38,380 bases of DNA. It comes from Chitinophaga pinensis (GTDB lineage Bacteria > Bacteroidota > Bacteroidia > Chitinophagales > Chitinophagaceae). Positions 17,958 to 26,961 of the stretch are shown piece by piece (the stretch's first letter is position 1; each line of letters begins with the position of its first letter). Under the pieces are notes generated by a model. It was given only the letters and a program-made list of their open reading frames with translations, searched no databases and was not told where the DNA came from. The position numbers were made by a program, and so were the translations under genes. The stretch covers positions 1 to 38,380 of the forward strand of contig CAMBYG010000010.1 of NCBI GenBank assembly GCA_945872085.1, in the 5' to 3' direction.

Positions 17958-19666
17958 TATTTACTTGATTTTAGATCTAATACTTTAATCTGCAATCTAG
18001 ATTTCCCATTAAAATCGTTTTGGTCAATAGTATACACAACATCAAATAAACCCGCTTTAACAATGCCCATTTTATCGGCTAAATTAAATCCTATACCTTC
18101 TATACGAGCACCATTTTGTAGTATACTAAATTTTAAATGTGCATCCTTAACTATTTTCGAATATCCATTATAATCCTGCACACCTTTAGAAACAAAAACA
18201 GGTCTCAAATTATTAGGACCAAAAGGTTCAAATTGATTGATTAAGTTAAGTAAAGCAGGGGTGATATCGCTCAATTGCAATTCTGCATCTATACTAATTT
18301 CCGGTATCAATATAGCCGGGTCTATGGTGTCGGCAACTTGCTTTTCAAATGCTGCAATAAAAGCATCTACCTGATGGAGTTGCATGGTCATGCCAGCGGC
18401 AAAATAATGGCCTCCATAGTTTTCTAACAAATGGCTACAGGCCTCTATAGCATCATGAATATTAAAACCAGGTATAGATCGGGCAGAACCAGAAGCCATT
18501 CCGTTCGACTCGGTTAATACAATAGTAGGTCTATAAAAATGATCTATTAGTCGAGATGCCACAATACCCACAACCCCTTTATGCCAATTGCTTTGATATA
18601 AGACGGTTGATTTTTTTTGTTGCTGATCGGGATGTTGTAATAATTGTATGGCTTGCTCCGTAATAGTTTTATCTACTTCTTTCCGATCCAAATTATCGGA
18701 TTGTAAGGCGGCAGCTATTTCTTTTACTTTCTCTGAATCTGTAGCTATAAACAATTCAACAGCTTTCTTTGCATCGTCCATTCTTCCCGCTGCATTTACG
18801 CGTGGACCAATAACAAATACCAAATCCGACATTTGTAAGGTTCGTTTAAAATCAGATGCCTCTAAGAGGGTTTTCAATGAAAGGGAGGGTTGCTCGTTGG
18901 CTTTCTTTATACCATAATATCCCAAAACTCTATTTTCACCATCCATAGCTACTATATCGGCAGCAATACTGGTTGCCACTAAATCTAAATAGGCATATAC
19001 CTGTTCTTTAGGTTTGTTGAGTTGTATTGCTAAAGCCTCTATTAATTTAAACCCTATACCACAGGCACTTAATTCTTTGTAAGGATAGGAACAGTCTATT
19101 TGTTTTGGATTTAATATAGCTAATGCATTGGGTATGCGCGTATCGGGCAAATGGTGATCACAAATAACAACATCAATTCCCAAACTATTGGCATAGTCTA
19201 CCAAATCGGCAGATTTAATACCACAATCCAGCGTTATCAATAAAGTGTGTCCGTTCGCTTTAGCAAAATCAATACCTTGCTTAGATAAGCCATAGCCTTC
19301 TTTATAACGGTGGGGTATATAATAATTTAATTGCCCTGCATACAAGGATTTTAAGAAGGAGTAAACCACTGCAACCGAGCTGGTGCCATCTACATCATAA
19401 TCGCCATAAATCAATATGCGCTCATTCCATTCTATAGCCGAGCATATTCTATCTACTGCTTTTTGCATGCCCTTCATTAAGAAAGGATCATGCAAATCGG
19501 TTAATTGTGGTCTAAAAAATAATTTAGCTTGATCGAAAGTATGTATACCTCGAGCTACCAACATCTTACAAATTGCTGGGTGCACGCGCAAGGAAACTTG
19601 TAATTCATTAACTATTTGCGCATCAACTTCTTTTATAGACCATCGTTTAGTGAGCCCCATTACCAA
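17957..19666 (-). CDS. recJ: Single-stranded-DNA exonuclease RecJ
   Basis: A 5'-3' exonuclease for single-stranded DNA used in mismatch repair and recombination. The DHH domain shows YGDYDVDGTSS (motif I), TLDCGI (motif II), CDHHLPD (motif III) and GPRVNAAGRMDD. The DHHA1 domain has GSARSIPGFN and YGGHYFAAGM, followed by an OB-fold C-terminus. At 569 residues it is full length. Its 5' end overlaps the end of kmo by 20 bases, so the two are translated from one message. Confidence 0.95.
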   Translation of the reverse strand: MVMGLTKRWSIKEVDAQIVNELQVSLRVHPAICKMLVARGIHTFDQAKLFFRPQLTDLHDPFLMKGMQKAVDRICSAIEWNERILIYGDYDVDGTSSVAVVYSFLKSLYAGQLNYYIPHRYKEGYGLSKQGIDFAKANGHTLLITLDCGIKSADLVDYANSLGIDVVICDHHLPDTRIPNALAILNPKQIDCSYPYKELSACGIGFKLIEALAIQLNKPKEQVYAYLDLVATSIAADIVAMDGENRVLGYYGIKKANEQPSLSLKTLLEASDFKRTLQMSDLVFVIGPRVNAAGRMDDAKKAVELFIATDSEKVKEIAAALQSDNLDRKEVDKTITEQAIQLLQHPDQQQKKSTVLYQSNWHKGVVGIVASRLIDHFYRPTIVLTESNGMASGSARSIPGFNIHDAIEACSHLLENYGGHYFAAGMTMQLHQVDAFIAAFEKQVADTIDPAILIPEISIDAELQLSDITPALLNLINQFEPFGPNNLRPVFVSKGVQDYNGYSKIVKDAHLKFSILQNGARIEGIGFNLADKMGIVKAGLFDVVYTIDQNDFNGKSRLQIKVLDLKSSK

Positions 19667-21029
19667 ATTCTAAAGTAGCAACTGATGCATGGTAATCGCT
19701 CATCCAAGTATCTACTTGTGTTTTAAACGAATCTGTTCCAATTAAATCAAAATAATTGCCCGATTGCATAATGCGCTGCAATAAAGCATCTTGCTTCTCT
19801 ATACATTGCCATGCCGTACTATAGGGTATATGGCTAAAAGAAACCATTTCATAAATAGAATTGAATTGCGTTGGATAGCGTAAGCCTAGATCTTTTTCAA
19901 TTTTCTTTCGCTCCAAAAACTCAGGATCAGCTACTTTATCGCGCATTTCTATAAAATTATACAACGCCAATTGCAACACAGCATCGCCATTGGGTTTACG
20001 CAATTTTTGATATTGTGCTAATACCGCTTCCCAATCGTCTCCGCATTGATCCATACATTGCATCAAAACACTACAATCTTCAAAGCCAGCATTCATGCCT
20101 TGTCCGTAAAAAGGCACAATAGCATGGGCCGCATCCCCAATAAGTGCACTTTTATTTTTGTATACCCAAGGGGAAATACGCGTGGTTACCAAACTAGCTG
20201 TTGGATTATTGATAAAGTCTTCTAATAATGTAGGCATTATTGGAACTGCATCTGGGAACTGCTCATTGAAAAATTGAAGTACTTCTTCGTTTGTTTTTAC
20301 ACTATCAAAAGAAGGCGTGCCATGAAAAGGGAAAAACAAGGTGCAAGTAAAGCTAGCATCTGTATTAGGCAAAGCAATCATCATAAAATTGCGGCGTGGC
20401 CAAATATGTAATGCTTCTTTTTCTAGTTGAAAAGCACCCGTTGCAGCAGCAGGAATCGTTAATTCTTTATAACCATGCTCAATGTATTCTTGCACGGCAT
20501 TTACTCGATCTACTTTGGTATAACCCGTTCTTAGCGCAGAGAAAGCACCATCTGCACCAAATACTAAATCAGCTTGCACACTAGTAGATTGACCATTGGC
20601 TTGCTCAAACGTAAAACGATTGTTTGGAATATCTGCTTCTACGCATTTATGTTCGAAATAAATTTTTGCCCCGGCTTCTTCAGCAGCTGTCATCAATTTT
20701 TTATTGAGCTCGCCTCTACTCACCGAATAAATAGCTTCTCTATTTTTACCATATTGCTGAAACACAACACTTCCATCAATTTGATGCAAGGTGCGCCCAT
20801 ACATAGGAATGGCAATATCTTCAAATAATTCTTTTAAACCAGCTATAGATAAAGCATGCCATGCGCGATGACTTACTGCCAAATTGATAGATCTACCTGC
20901 ACTCATCGTTTGCAAACGCATATCACTTCTGCGTTCATAAATGGCAACTTCAAAACCTCTTTTTCGAAGCATTACAGCCAATAAAGACCCAACTAAACCT
21001 GCACCTAAAATGGTAACGGAACGACTCAT
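19647..21029 (-). CDS. kmo: Kynurenine 3-monooxygenase
   Basis: A flavin enzyme that adds a hydroxyl to L-kynurenine using NADPH and oxygen, in tryptophan breakdown toward quinolinate and NAD. Evidence: N-terminal FAD loop ILGAGLVGSLLA, the family signature MSAGRSINLAVSHR, the second FAD motif LIGDAAHAIVPFYGQGMNAGFEDC, and a C-terminal part with a hydrophobic segment as in other KMOs. The 460-residue length is normal. No other kynurenine-pathway gene is in the window. It is the first gene of the kmo-recJ pair. Confidence 0.94.
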   Translation of the reverse strand: MSRSVTILGAGLVGSLLAVMLRKRGFEVAIYERRSDMRLQTMSAGRSINLAVSHRAWHALSIAGLKELFEDIAIPMYGRTLHQIDGSVVFQQYGKNREAIYSVSRGELNKKLMTAAEEAGAKIYFEHKCVEADIPNNRFTFEQANGQSTSVQADLVFGADGAFSALRTGYTKVDRVNAVQEYIEHGYKELTIPAAATGAFQLEKEALHIWPRRNFMMIALPNTDASFTCTLFFPFHGTPSFDSVKTNEEVLQFFNEQFPDAVPIMPTLLEDFINNPTASLVTTRISPWVYKNKSALIGDAAHAIVPFYGQGMNAGFEDCSVLMQCMDQCGDDWEAVLAQYQKLRKPNGDAVLQLALYNFIEMRDKVADPEFLERKKIEKDLGLRYPTQFNSIYEMVSFSHIPYSTAWQCIEKQDALLQRIMQSGNYFDLIGTDSFKTQVDTWMSDYHASVATLEFGNGAH

Positions 21030-21034
21030 AAAAT

Positions 21035-21063
21035 CAAATTTATTATTTAATGGAAAGGTACAA
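21035..21063 (-). promoter_or_regulatory. Candidate promoter of kmo-recJ
   Basis: On the minus strand TTG (21063-21061) and TAAATTTG (21042-21035) are separated by 18 bases, close to the Bacteroidota consensus. The box lies only 5 bases before the kmo ATG, which would give a nearly leaderless message. A second weaker box (TACCTTTC) lies just upstream with TTG 20 bases before it and would give a leader of normal length. Confidence 0.4.
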
Positions 21064-21205
21064 AAATCTGTCCCGTTTTACAAACTAAGCCCATCCGCAC
21101 TTCAAATAAAGCTTAGCACTCTGTTAATTTGTTTTTAAAATAGCGGCGAATAGCAAATTGCAGCTTTTTCTTTCTTAATTTTATGACTATTAAAATTATT
21201 ATAAT

Positions 21206-22411
21206 ATGCGTTTAGCGTTTTGGAAAAAGAAGGAGGATACTCAACCTAAAAAGAAAAAATCATTTATCAGAGAATGGTTAGATGCTGCGGTATTTGCTAT
21301 TGTTGCGGCTTCCATTATTCGTATCTTTTTAGTAGAAGCGTATACCATTCCTACGGGATCTATGGAAGGTAGTTTGTTGGTAAACGATTACTTGTTTGTG
21401 AGTAAGGTATCCTATGGTGCTCGCACTCCTATGACTCCACTGGCTGTACCTTTAGTGCATAATACCCTACCTTTTTTCAATTGCAAATCCTATACCGAAT
21501 TAGTGCAATGGGGCTATCATCGTCTACCCGGCTTTGGCAATATCAAACGCAATGATGTAGTGGTCTTTAATTTTCCGGCAGGAGATACCGTAGCCTTAGA
21601 AGTACAGCAAGATCAAGATTATTATTCCTTATTGAGAAACTACAATAATGATAGAGCATTCGTGAAAAATAATTTTACTATTTTAAGTAGACCTGTAGAT
21701 AAAAAAGAAAATTACATCAAACGCTGTGTTGGTATTCCAGGTGATACTATTGAGGTACGTGGGGGTTATTTATACGTAGGTAATACCTTAAGCAAGCAAT
21801 ACCCACATGCTAAAATGACTTACACCATTGCAACCAATGGTCAAGTAAGTTTAGATGAGTTTATTGAAGAGCAAGATATGAATCCAGATGAAGTTAATTA
21901 TGATCCTAATTCAAAAATGTATCTCGCTAATTTAGCAAATGACCAAGTGGCGGCTATCAAAAAAATGAATGGCGTATTGGCTATTGCTCCATTCGTTCTC
22001 GATAAAAATGATACGCGCGATAATGCCTTCCCAAATGATACGGCCAACTTTAAATGGAATCGTGATTTTTACGGACCCTTCATCGTGCCTAAAGCAGGTC
22101 AACAAGTAGCATTAACGTTACAAAATATAGCCTTATATCAACGTATTATTGCTAATTACGAACATAATGATTTAGCTATTCAAGACGGTAAAATCTATAT
22201 CAATGGCAAAGAAAGCTCTAGTTATACTTTCCAAATGAATTACTATTGGATGATGGGTGATAACCGACACAACTCTGCCGATTCTCGCTATTTTGGTTTT
22301 GTGCCCGATGATCATATTGTGGGCAAAGCCTGGTTTGTATGGTTGAGCTTTGGCAATAAGGGTATTCGCTGGAATCGCCTATTTAGAAGCATAGCGCATT
22401 TAGAACAATAA
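21206..22411 (+). CDS. lepB: Signal peptidase I
   Basis: A membrane serine-lysine protease that removes signal peptides from exported proteins. One N-terminal helix (about 25-43) leads into the catalytic domain. The nucleophile is Ser52 in TIPTGSMEGSLL and the general base is Lys172 in NYIKRCVGIPGD. The box D equivalent MMGDNRHNSADSR is near the C-terminus. At 401 residues it is longer than the E. coli enzyme, with an insert of roughly 100 residues between the Lys motif and MMGDNRHNS, as usual in Bacteroidota. mnmE begins two bases after its stop. Confidence 0.95.
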   Translation: MRLAFWKKKEDTQPKKKKSFIREWLDAAVFAIVAASIIRIFLVEAYTIPTGSMEGSLLVNDYLFVSKVSYGARTPMTPLAVPLVHNTLPFFNCKSYTELVQWGYHRLPGFGNIKRNDVVVFNFPAGDTVALEVQQDQDYYSLLRNYNNDRAFVKNNFTILSRPVDKKENYIKRCVGIPGDTIEVRGGYLYVGNTLSKQYPHAKMTYTIATNGQVSLDEFIEEQDMNPDEVNYDPNSKMYLANLANDQVAAIKKMNGVLAIAPFVLDKNDTRDNAFPNDTANFKWNRDFYGPFIVPKAGQQVALTLQNIALYQRIIANYEHNDLAIQDGKIYINGKESSSYTFQMNYYWMMGDNRHNSADSRYFGFVPDDHIVGKAWFVWLSFGNKGIRWNRLFRSIAHLEQ

Positions 22412-22413
22412 GC

Positions 22414-23838
22414 ATGTTGCCCTTACAAAATACCAATATTGTTGCCATAGCTACGCCTTCAGGAGCGGGTGCTATTGGTATAATCCGCATTAGCGGACCA
22501 GAAGCCATAGCTATTACCCAACAAATTTTTAAAGGCAAAAAACTAGCCGGTCAAGCTACGCATACCCTTCACTTTGGCCATATCGTATTGCCTAAATACC
22601 AAACTTTGGCTTTATCTGCAATACCCGCAGAAGGCATAATAGATGAGGTGGTATTGAGTATTTTTAAAGGTCCAAAAAGTTATACTGGCGATGACACGAT
22701 CGAAATTAGTTGCCACGGCTCTTCCTATATTTTACAACGCGTTTTGCAATTATTAATCGAATCTGGTGCGCAACTTGCTAGTCCAGGTGCTTTTACGCAG
22801 CGTGCTTTCTTAAATGGGAAAATGGACCTTACCCAAGCAGAAGCCGTAGCCGATTTAATTGCTTCTAGTCATAAAGCAGCGCATGATATTGCCATGCACC
22901 AAATGCGAGGTGGTTTTTCGAAAGCGCTACAAGTTTTACGTGATGAGCTAATCCATTTTGCTGCGCTTATTGAATTGGAATTAGATTTCAGTCAGGAAGA
23001 TGTAGCTTTTGCCGATCGTTCTGCATTAATCCAATTATTAGAAAAATTAGAACAACATATTCAACCAATTATTCAGTCTTTCCAATATGGCAATGTAATA
23101 AAAGCGGGTATACCCGTGGCTATTGTAGGCAAGCCTAATGCCGGGAAAAGCACACTTCTCAATGCTTTGCTGCAAGAAGACAGAGCTATTGTAAGTACCA
23201 TTGCAGGTACAACGCGCGATACGATTGAAGAGGTATTTACCATTGAGGGCATACCATTTAGATTAATAGATACAGCAGGGCTTAGAGACACGGAAGATGT
23301 AATTGAAAAAATAGGCATTGAAAAAGCCAAAGAGAAAATGGAACAAGCACGTATCATTTTGTACTTAATTGATGCGCAAGAACCAATTCATGAAACCGTA
23401 TTTCACGATATACAACAATATTTAAGAACTGATATTCCTTTCCTCATATGCCTTACAAAGCTTGATCTTATTAGTGCCGATAAGCTTGCTACTTGGTCTG
23501 AATATTTATCGAGTAAGCAATTGCGCGCTATAGCATTTGCTGCAAAAACAGGAGAGCAACTTACTCAGGTACAAGATGCATTGCGTGCTTATGCACAATC
23601 CTTTGCTGGCGATGCTAATGAGTTGATCGTCACCAATGAGCGCCATCACGAAGCTTTAATCAATGCCTTAGCTGCATTGCGCGATATTAAATCAGGTTTA
23701 GCGCAAGAGCTTACTGGAGACTTATTGAGCTTAGATATACGCAGATGTTTATATGCCATAGGCAGCATCACGGGTAGCATTCAACATGATAAAGATATTC
23801 TAGGCGCTATTTTTGGAAAGTTTTGTATTGGCAAATAA
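22414..23838 (+). CDS. mnmE: tRNA modification GTPase MnmE
   Basis: Works with MnmG to modify U34 of certain tRNAs. Parts: N-terminal tetrahydrofolate-binding domain (1-120, with ATPSGAGAIGIIRISG), helical domain, and an inserted G domain (about 225-375) with G1 GKPNAGKST, G3 DTAGLRDTED and G4 TKLD. It ends with the family's FGKFCIGK, whose Cys is needed for modification. The 474-residue length is normal. It starts two bases after lepB and is surely in the same operon. Confidence 0.96.
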   Translation: MLPLQNTNIVAIATPSGAGAIGIIRISGPEAIAITQQIFKGKKLAGQATHTLHFGHIVLPKYQTLALSAIPAEGIIDEVVLSIFKGPKSYTGDDTIEISCHGSSYILQRVLQLLIESGAQLASPGAFTQRAFLNGKMDLTQAEAVADLIASSHKAAHDIAMHQMRGGFSKALQVLRDELIHFAALIELELDFSQEDVAFADRSALIQLLEKLEQHIQPIIQSFQYGNVIKAGIPVAIVGKPNAGKSTLLNALLQEDRAIVSTIAGTTRDTIEEVFTIEGIPFRLIDTAGLRDTEDVIEKIGIEKAKEKMEQARIILYLIDAQEPIHETVFHDIQQYLRTDIPFLICLTKLDLISADKLATWSEYLSSKQLRAIAFAAKTGEQLTQVQDALRAYAQSFAGDANELIVTNERHHEALINALAALRDIKSGLAQELTGDLLSLDIRRCLYAIGSITGSIQHDKDILGAIFGKFCIGK

Positions 23839-23924
23839 ACCCCAATAAAAAGCCTTAACTTTATTAAGTATGGTTTTCATAGTATGTAAACTGTGCATTT
23901 GTTTCACAGTCTTAAAACCAATCT

Positions 23925-24761
23925 ATGAAAAAACACATCTTACTACTGTTCGTATTGCTATCGAGCATCGAAAATGCATTTAGTCAAAACATCCCTATCA
24001 ACTTTGAAACAAACGGTTTTGGAGCCAATTGGGCTTGGAACGTTTTTGAAAATGGCAACAATCCAGCATTACAATTTGTTGCTAATCCAGATACAACAGG
24101 TATCAACTGTTCGAAAACTTGCGCAAAATTTACCGCCTTACAAGTAGGAAAACCTTGGGCCGGATGCGAAACGCAACACAATTCAGGAATTGGCAGTTTT
24201 ACGATCAATGCTAATAATAAAATTATTAAAATAATGGTTTATAAATATACCATAAGCGATGTAGGTATAAAACTGGTGAGAAATGATAATTGGTCGCTTG
24301 GAGAAATTAAAAAACCAAATACGTTGACTCAACAATGGGAGATGCTTACCTTCGATTTTTCTGCACATATAGGAAATACTTATGATCAAATAGTTGTATT
24401 TCCCGACTTTAATTTATCGGGCAGAGCAGAAGAAGGTGTAATATACTTTGATAATATCTATCAAAACACAGCACTTCCTTGCAGCACTAGCACAGCAGGT
24501 ATTGGTTCTAGTATAGGGCAAGCTATAAACAATCGTTGCTATCCCAATCCTAGTAATGGACAAACAACCATAGAAACTAATGAGCAAACTGTAAAAGTGC
24601 TTATTTACGACCTATGCGGAAGGATGCTATTGGAAATCCCTACTTCCACTTCGTCTAAACAAATAGACCTCAGTGCTAATTTAAACAAGGGAATGTATCT
24701 TCTTTATTATGTAAATCAAGAAGGCAATGCTGTTCAGAAAGAACGATTTGTGCTAAACTAA
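23925..24761 (+). CDS. Secreted protein with T9SS C-terminal sorting domain
   Basis: A 278-residue exported protein. Signal peptide 1-20 (cut after FSQ); a beta-sandwich region (about 22-180) rich in Trp, Asn and Gly that resembles carbohydrate-binding or galactose-binding folds (NFETNGFGANWAW; FDNIYQN at its end); and a type A sorting domain (about 200-278) with YPNPSNG, VLIYDLCGRMLL and the closing GMYLLYYV and ERFVLN. The last domain is the address tag for the type IX secretion system, so the product should be released or anchored at the cell surface. The binding target is unknown. It stands alone, followed by a terminator. Confidence 0.82.
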   Translation: MKKHILLLFVLLSSIENAFSQNIPINFETNGFGANWAWNVFENGNNPALQFVANPDTTGINCSKTCAKFTALQVGKPWAGCETQHNSGIGSFTINANNKIIKIMVYKYTISDVGIKLVRNDNWSLGEIKKPNTLTQQWEMLTFDFSAHIGNTYDQIVVFPDFNLSGRAEEGVIYFDNIYQNTALPCSTSTAGIGSSIGQAINNRCYPNPSNGQTTIETNEQTVKVLIYDLCGRMLLEIPTSTSSKQIDLSANLNKGMYLLYYVNQEGNAVQKERFVLN

Positions 24762-24786
24762 GTAATGTATAAAACAAATAAGAAAT

Positions 24787-24820
24787 AAAAAAAGGCTACT
24801 TAAGGGTAGCTTTTTTATTG
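24787..24820. terminator. Terminator between T9SS cargo gene and the crtY-blh fusion
   Basis: Arms GGCTAC and GTAGC flanked by a run of A on the left and T on the right, between convergent genes. The stem is shorter and less regular than the other terminators here. Confidence 0.65.
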
Positions 24821-26860
24821 GAAACGCTGCTTATAAAATAAATGCATAAGCACAAAATGAGGCAAACTGATGCATGCTAAAAATATAAAAAACAATCCTG
24901 CATAATGGCTAAGCTGAAGGATTGAAGTTGCGTTGAAAAAATAAAACACTACTCCAACTAAAATTGCGCCAAGGGTATAAGGCAGAGCTTGCATATATAG
25001 TCCTTTGGGCTGTATAGCAAGTCCTAATTGCAAATGCTGCCACGCATTGTAACTGTGTTGAAATATAAAATAAAAACCAAAGGCCAATTCTAAAGGAAGC
25101 AGCATACCTAAACATAAAATCAACAACAAGGCAATAGGTAATTTTCCTTCCTTAAAATAACCTGCCATACTAATATACAAGCAGGAAGCAAGAACAATAA
25201 GAAGTGCAAAAAATTTCCAATATAAAGGAAATAAAAATTGCTTAATACCCGGACTGATGAAGGAAATAATTTGTGCGGACGCACTATAGTGAGAAAAAAT
25301 GATCGTTAATAAAATAAAGAATCCTAATAAGAAACTAGATAGAGGCGAAACAGCTAAGTGGTTCATATTATTGCTTTCTTTTAATTCAGCTTCGCCAAAA
25401 TGAAAAGATGAAAATAATAAGAAGCAACATAAAGAAAGCGTAGGAAAAAAATGCCAGCCTACGAAATATACAAAAACGATACTCAGATATTTCAGAATAA
25501 ATATAAGGAGTGATGATTTTTTGTTAATTAGGAGTAAATGATCTACTGCTCCGTGTGGTATACCCAAAAATAACAAGCCTGCAATGACAGTGGCGTAAGA
25601 AAAGATAGCTGCTATATGGGCATCTATTGCATTTAAAGAAAGGTACGTAATAGACAAAACAATTAACAAAAGGTAACGAAGCAGATGCTCTTGTTTCGCA
25701 TACAGATATAAAGCTTTTAGAAAGGGCACTAAAGGTAATGTTGCAAATATTTTTATTTCTTGTTGGAGCTTAGTTTTTTCATCTAAAAAATCAAAAATGG
25801 TCTTAATCTTTTGATGTTTAAATAAACTGCTGAAAATACTTTTTCCTTGATGTGGCCAAAAATTTAAAATAATCAACAACAAACGATCATAGAATTGAAA
25901 TCTACTTTTTGTTGGTAATTTAAATTGATGTAATTCCTTTAATTGATTAGTTGCAATTTTTTTTGAAATGGCTTGAGCGAATACATACATATTCTTGAAT
26001 CCATATCCAGTACTGGGTTTTATTAAATTAGCGCGAGCGCCTGTATGTATGACACCTTTGTGAGTTGCACTTGCTTGTTGATAAGTAGTCATTGGAATAT
26101 TGCCTACTTCATCTGCAATAATTTGATAAGTGCCATAGTTCTTTAAAATATGTTCGTCAAGCGTTTTTCTTGCGTAGTCCATATTTATTTTTTCTTTTCC
26201 AAATCGGGTAAGCTCTACCAATGCTTCGGTAGTGGAAAAGGGAAGTACATAAATAAACTGTGTATAGGCTGCTTGATCAACATCAAAATTCATCATTTCA
26301 AAAACATGCGTATCAAAAACTGCTTGTTCTGTTTTGATATGATACCCATAAAAGGATTGATTGATAAAAATTTCCTTTTTATCTAGCTGTTGGGGAATAG
26401 GAGGTCTACTATCAAAAATAGTTTGTGCATATAGTGAAGTAGCCGCATTGGTGCTTACTTGGTAAATATCATTTGCTGGATAAATACCTTCTAAAGCTAT
26501 TCTATAAATTGGAAATTGCTCTTGCTCGCAAATTTGTAAAGTATAGTTATAAAAATCAATACTTCGGATGTAGCAATAGGGTTGATGTTGGATAGACTGT
26601 AGCCTTCCTTTTGGTAATTCTATATGCGTATATTGATAAGAAATAATAGCTTTTAAGTCTTCAACCAAATCATCTGTTTCGTGAGCCCAAAAACAATATG
26701 TTTTATCATTTAACTTTTTTTCATCCGATTCAATAATAGCTACTTTTTTCCCAGTCAGACATTGGTTCTTTAATAACGATAATAGCATCAGGCTATTACC
26801 GGCTCCTAATCCGATAAATAAGTAATCAAAAAATTGATCTTGACTAGGGTTTGTAGACAT
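24815..26860 (-). CDS. Lycopene beta-cyclase / beta-carotene 15,15'-dioxygenase fusion (CrtY-Blh)
   Basis: A single 681-residue frame joining two enzymes that are normally separate. Residues about 10-385 are a CrtY-type lycopene cyclase: nucleotide-binding loop IGLGAGNS (16-23), DSRPP (150-154), TEALVELT (211-218) and HTGARANLIKPSTGYGF (272-288). Residues about 395-680 are a Brp/Blh-type membrane dioxygenase with many hydrophobic helices. Its conserved histidines are present: GIPHGAVDH (433-441), FHFGE (486-490), QHSYNAWQH (601-609) and LPHFVLMH (666-673). The expected net reaction is lycopene to beta-carotene, then cleavage with oxygen to two retinals, in the inner membrane. The rhodopsin gene lies just upstream on the same strand, so the product is its chromophore. 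There is no stop or frameshift between the halves and both catalytic sets look intact. A hairpin terminator lies 40 bases upstream of the ATG. Confidence 0.9.
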   Translation of the reverse strand: MSTNPSQDQFFDYLFIGLGAGNSLMLLSLLKNQCLTGKKVAIIESDEKKLNDKTYCFWAHETDDLVEDLKAIISYQYTHIELPKGRLQSIQHQPYCYIRSIDFYNYTLQICEQEQFPIYRIALEGIYPANDIYQVSTNAATSLYAQTIFDSRPPIPQQLDKKEIFINQSFYGYHIKTEQAVFDTHVFEMMNFDVDQAAYTQFIYVLPFSTTEALVELTRFGKEKINMDYARKTLDEHILKNYGTYQIIADEVGNIPMTTYQQASATHKGVIHTGARANLIKPSTGYGFKNMYVFAQAISKKIATNQLKELHQFKLPTKSRFQFYDRLLLIILNFWPHQGKSIFSSLFKHQKIKTIFDFLDEKTKLQQEIKIFATLPLVPFLKALYLYAKQEHLLRYLLLIVLSITYLSLNAIDAHIAAIFSYATVIAGLLFLGIPHGAVDHLLLINKKSSLLIFILKYLSIVFVYFVGWHFFPTLSLCCFLLFSSFHFGEAELKESNNMNHLAVSPLSSFLLGFFILLTIIFSHYSASAQIISFISPGIKQFLFPLYWKFFALLIVLASCLYISMAGYFKEGKLPIALLLILCLGMLLPLELAFGFYFIFQHSYNAWQHLQLGLAIQPKGLYMQALPYTLGAILVGVVFYFFNATSILQLSHYAGLFFIFLACISLPHFVLMHLFYKQRFQ

Positions 26861-26900
26861 TAGTGTTGCGTTGAAAAAAATTAAACTAATGGTGAAATAA

Positions 26901-26940
26901 AAAGAGGCAAATAAATATATACATATTCATTTGCCTCTTT
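26901..26940 (-). terminator. Terminator or attenuator between rhodopsin and crtY-blh
   Basis: A perfect 12-base-pair stem, AAAGAGGCAAAT (26901-26912) with ATTTGCCTCTTT (26929-26940), and a 16-base loop. It is followed on the minus strand by a T run. It begins 21 bases past the rhodopsin stop and ends 40 bases before the fusion ATG, so it should stop most rhodopsin transcripts before the fusion gene. Confidence 0.8.
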
Positions 26941-26961
26941 TAATATGGAATAGATTAGAGA

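Noticed and set aside
23890-23910. Inverted repeat ACTGTG-N9-CACAGT just upstream of the T9SS cargo gene
   Set aside because: Only six bases per arm with no second copy in the window; too short to call an operator or riboswitch.
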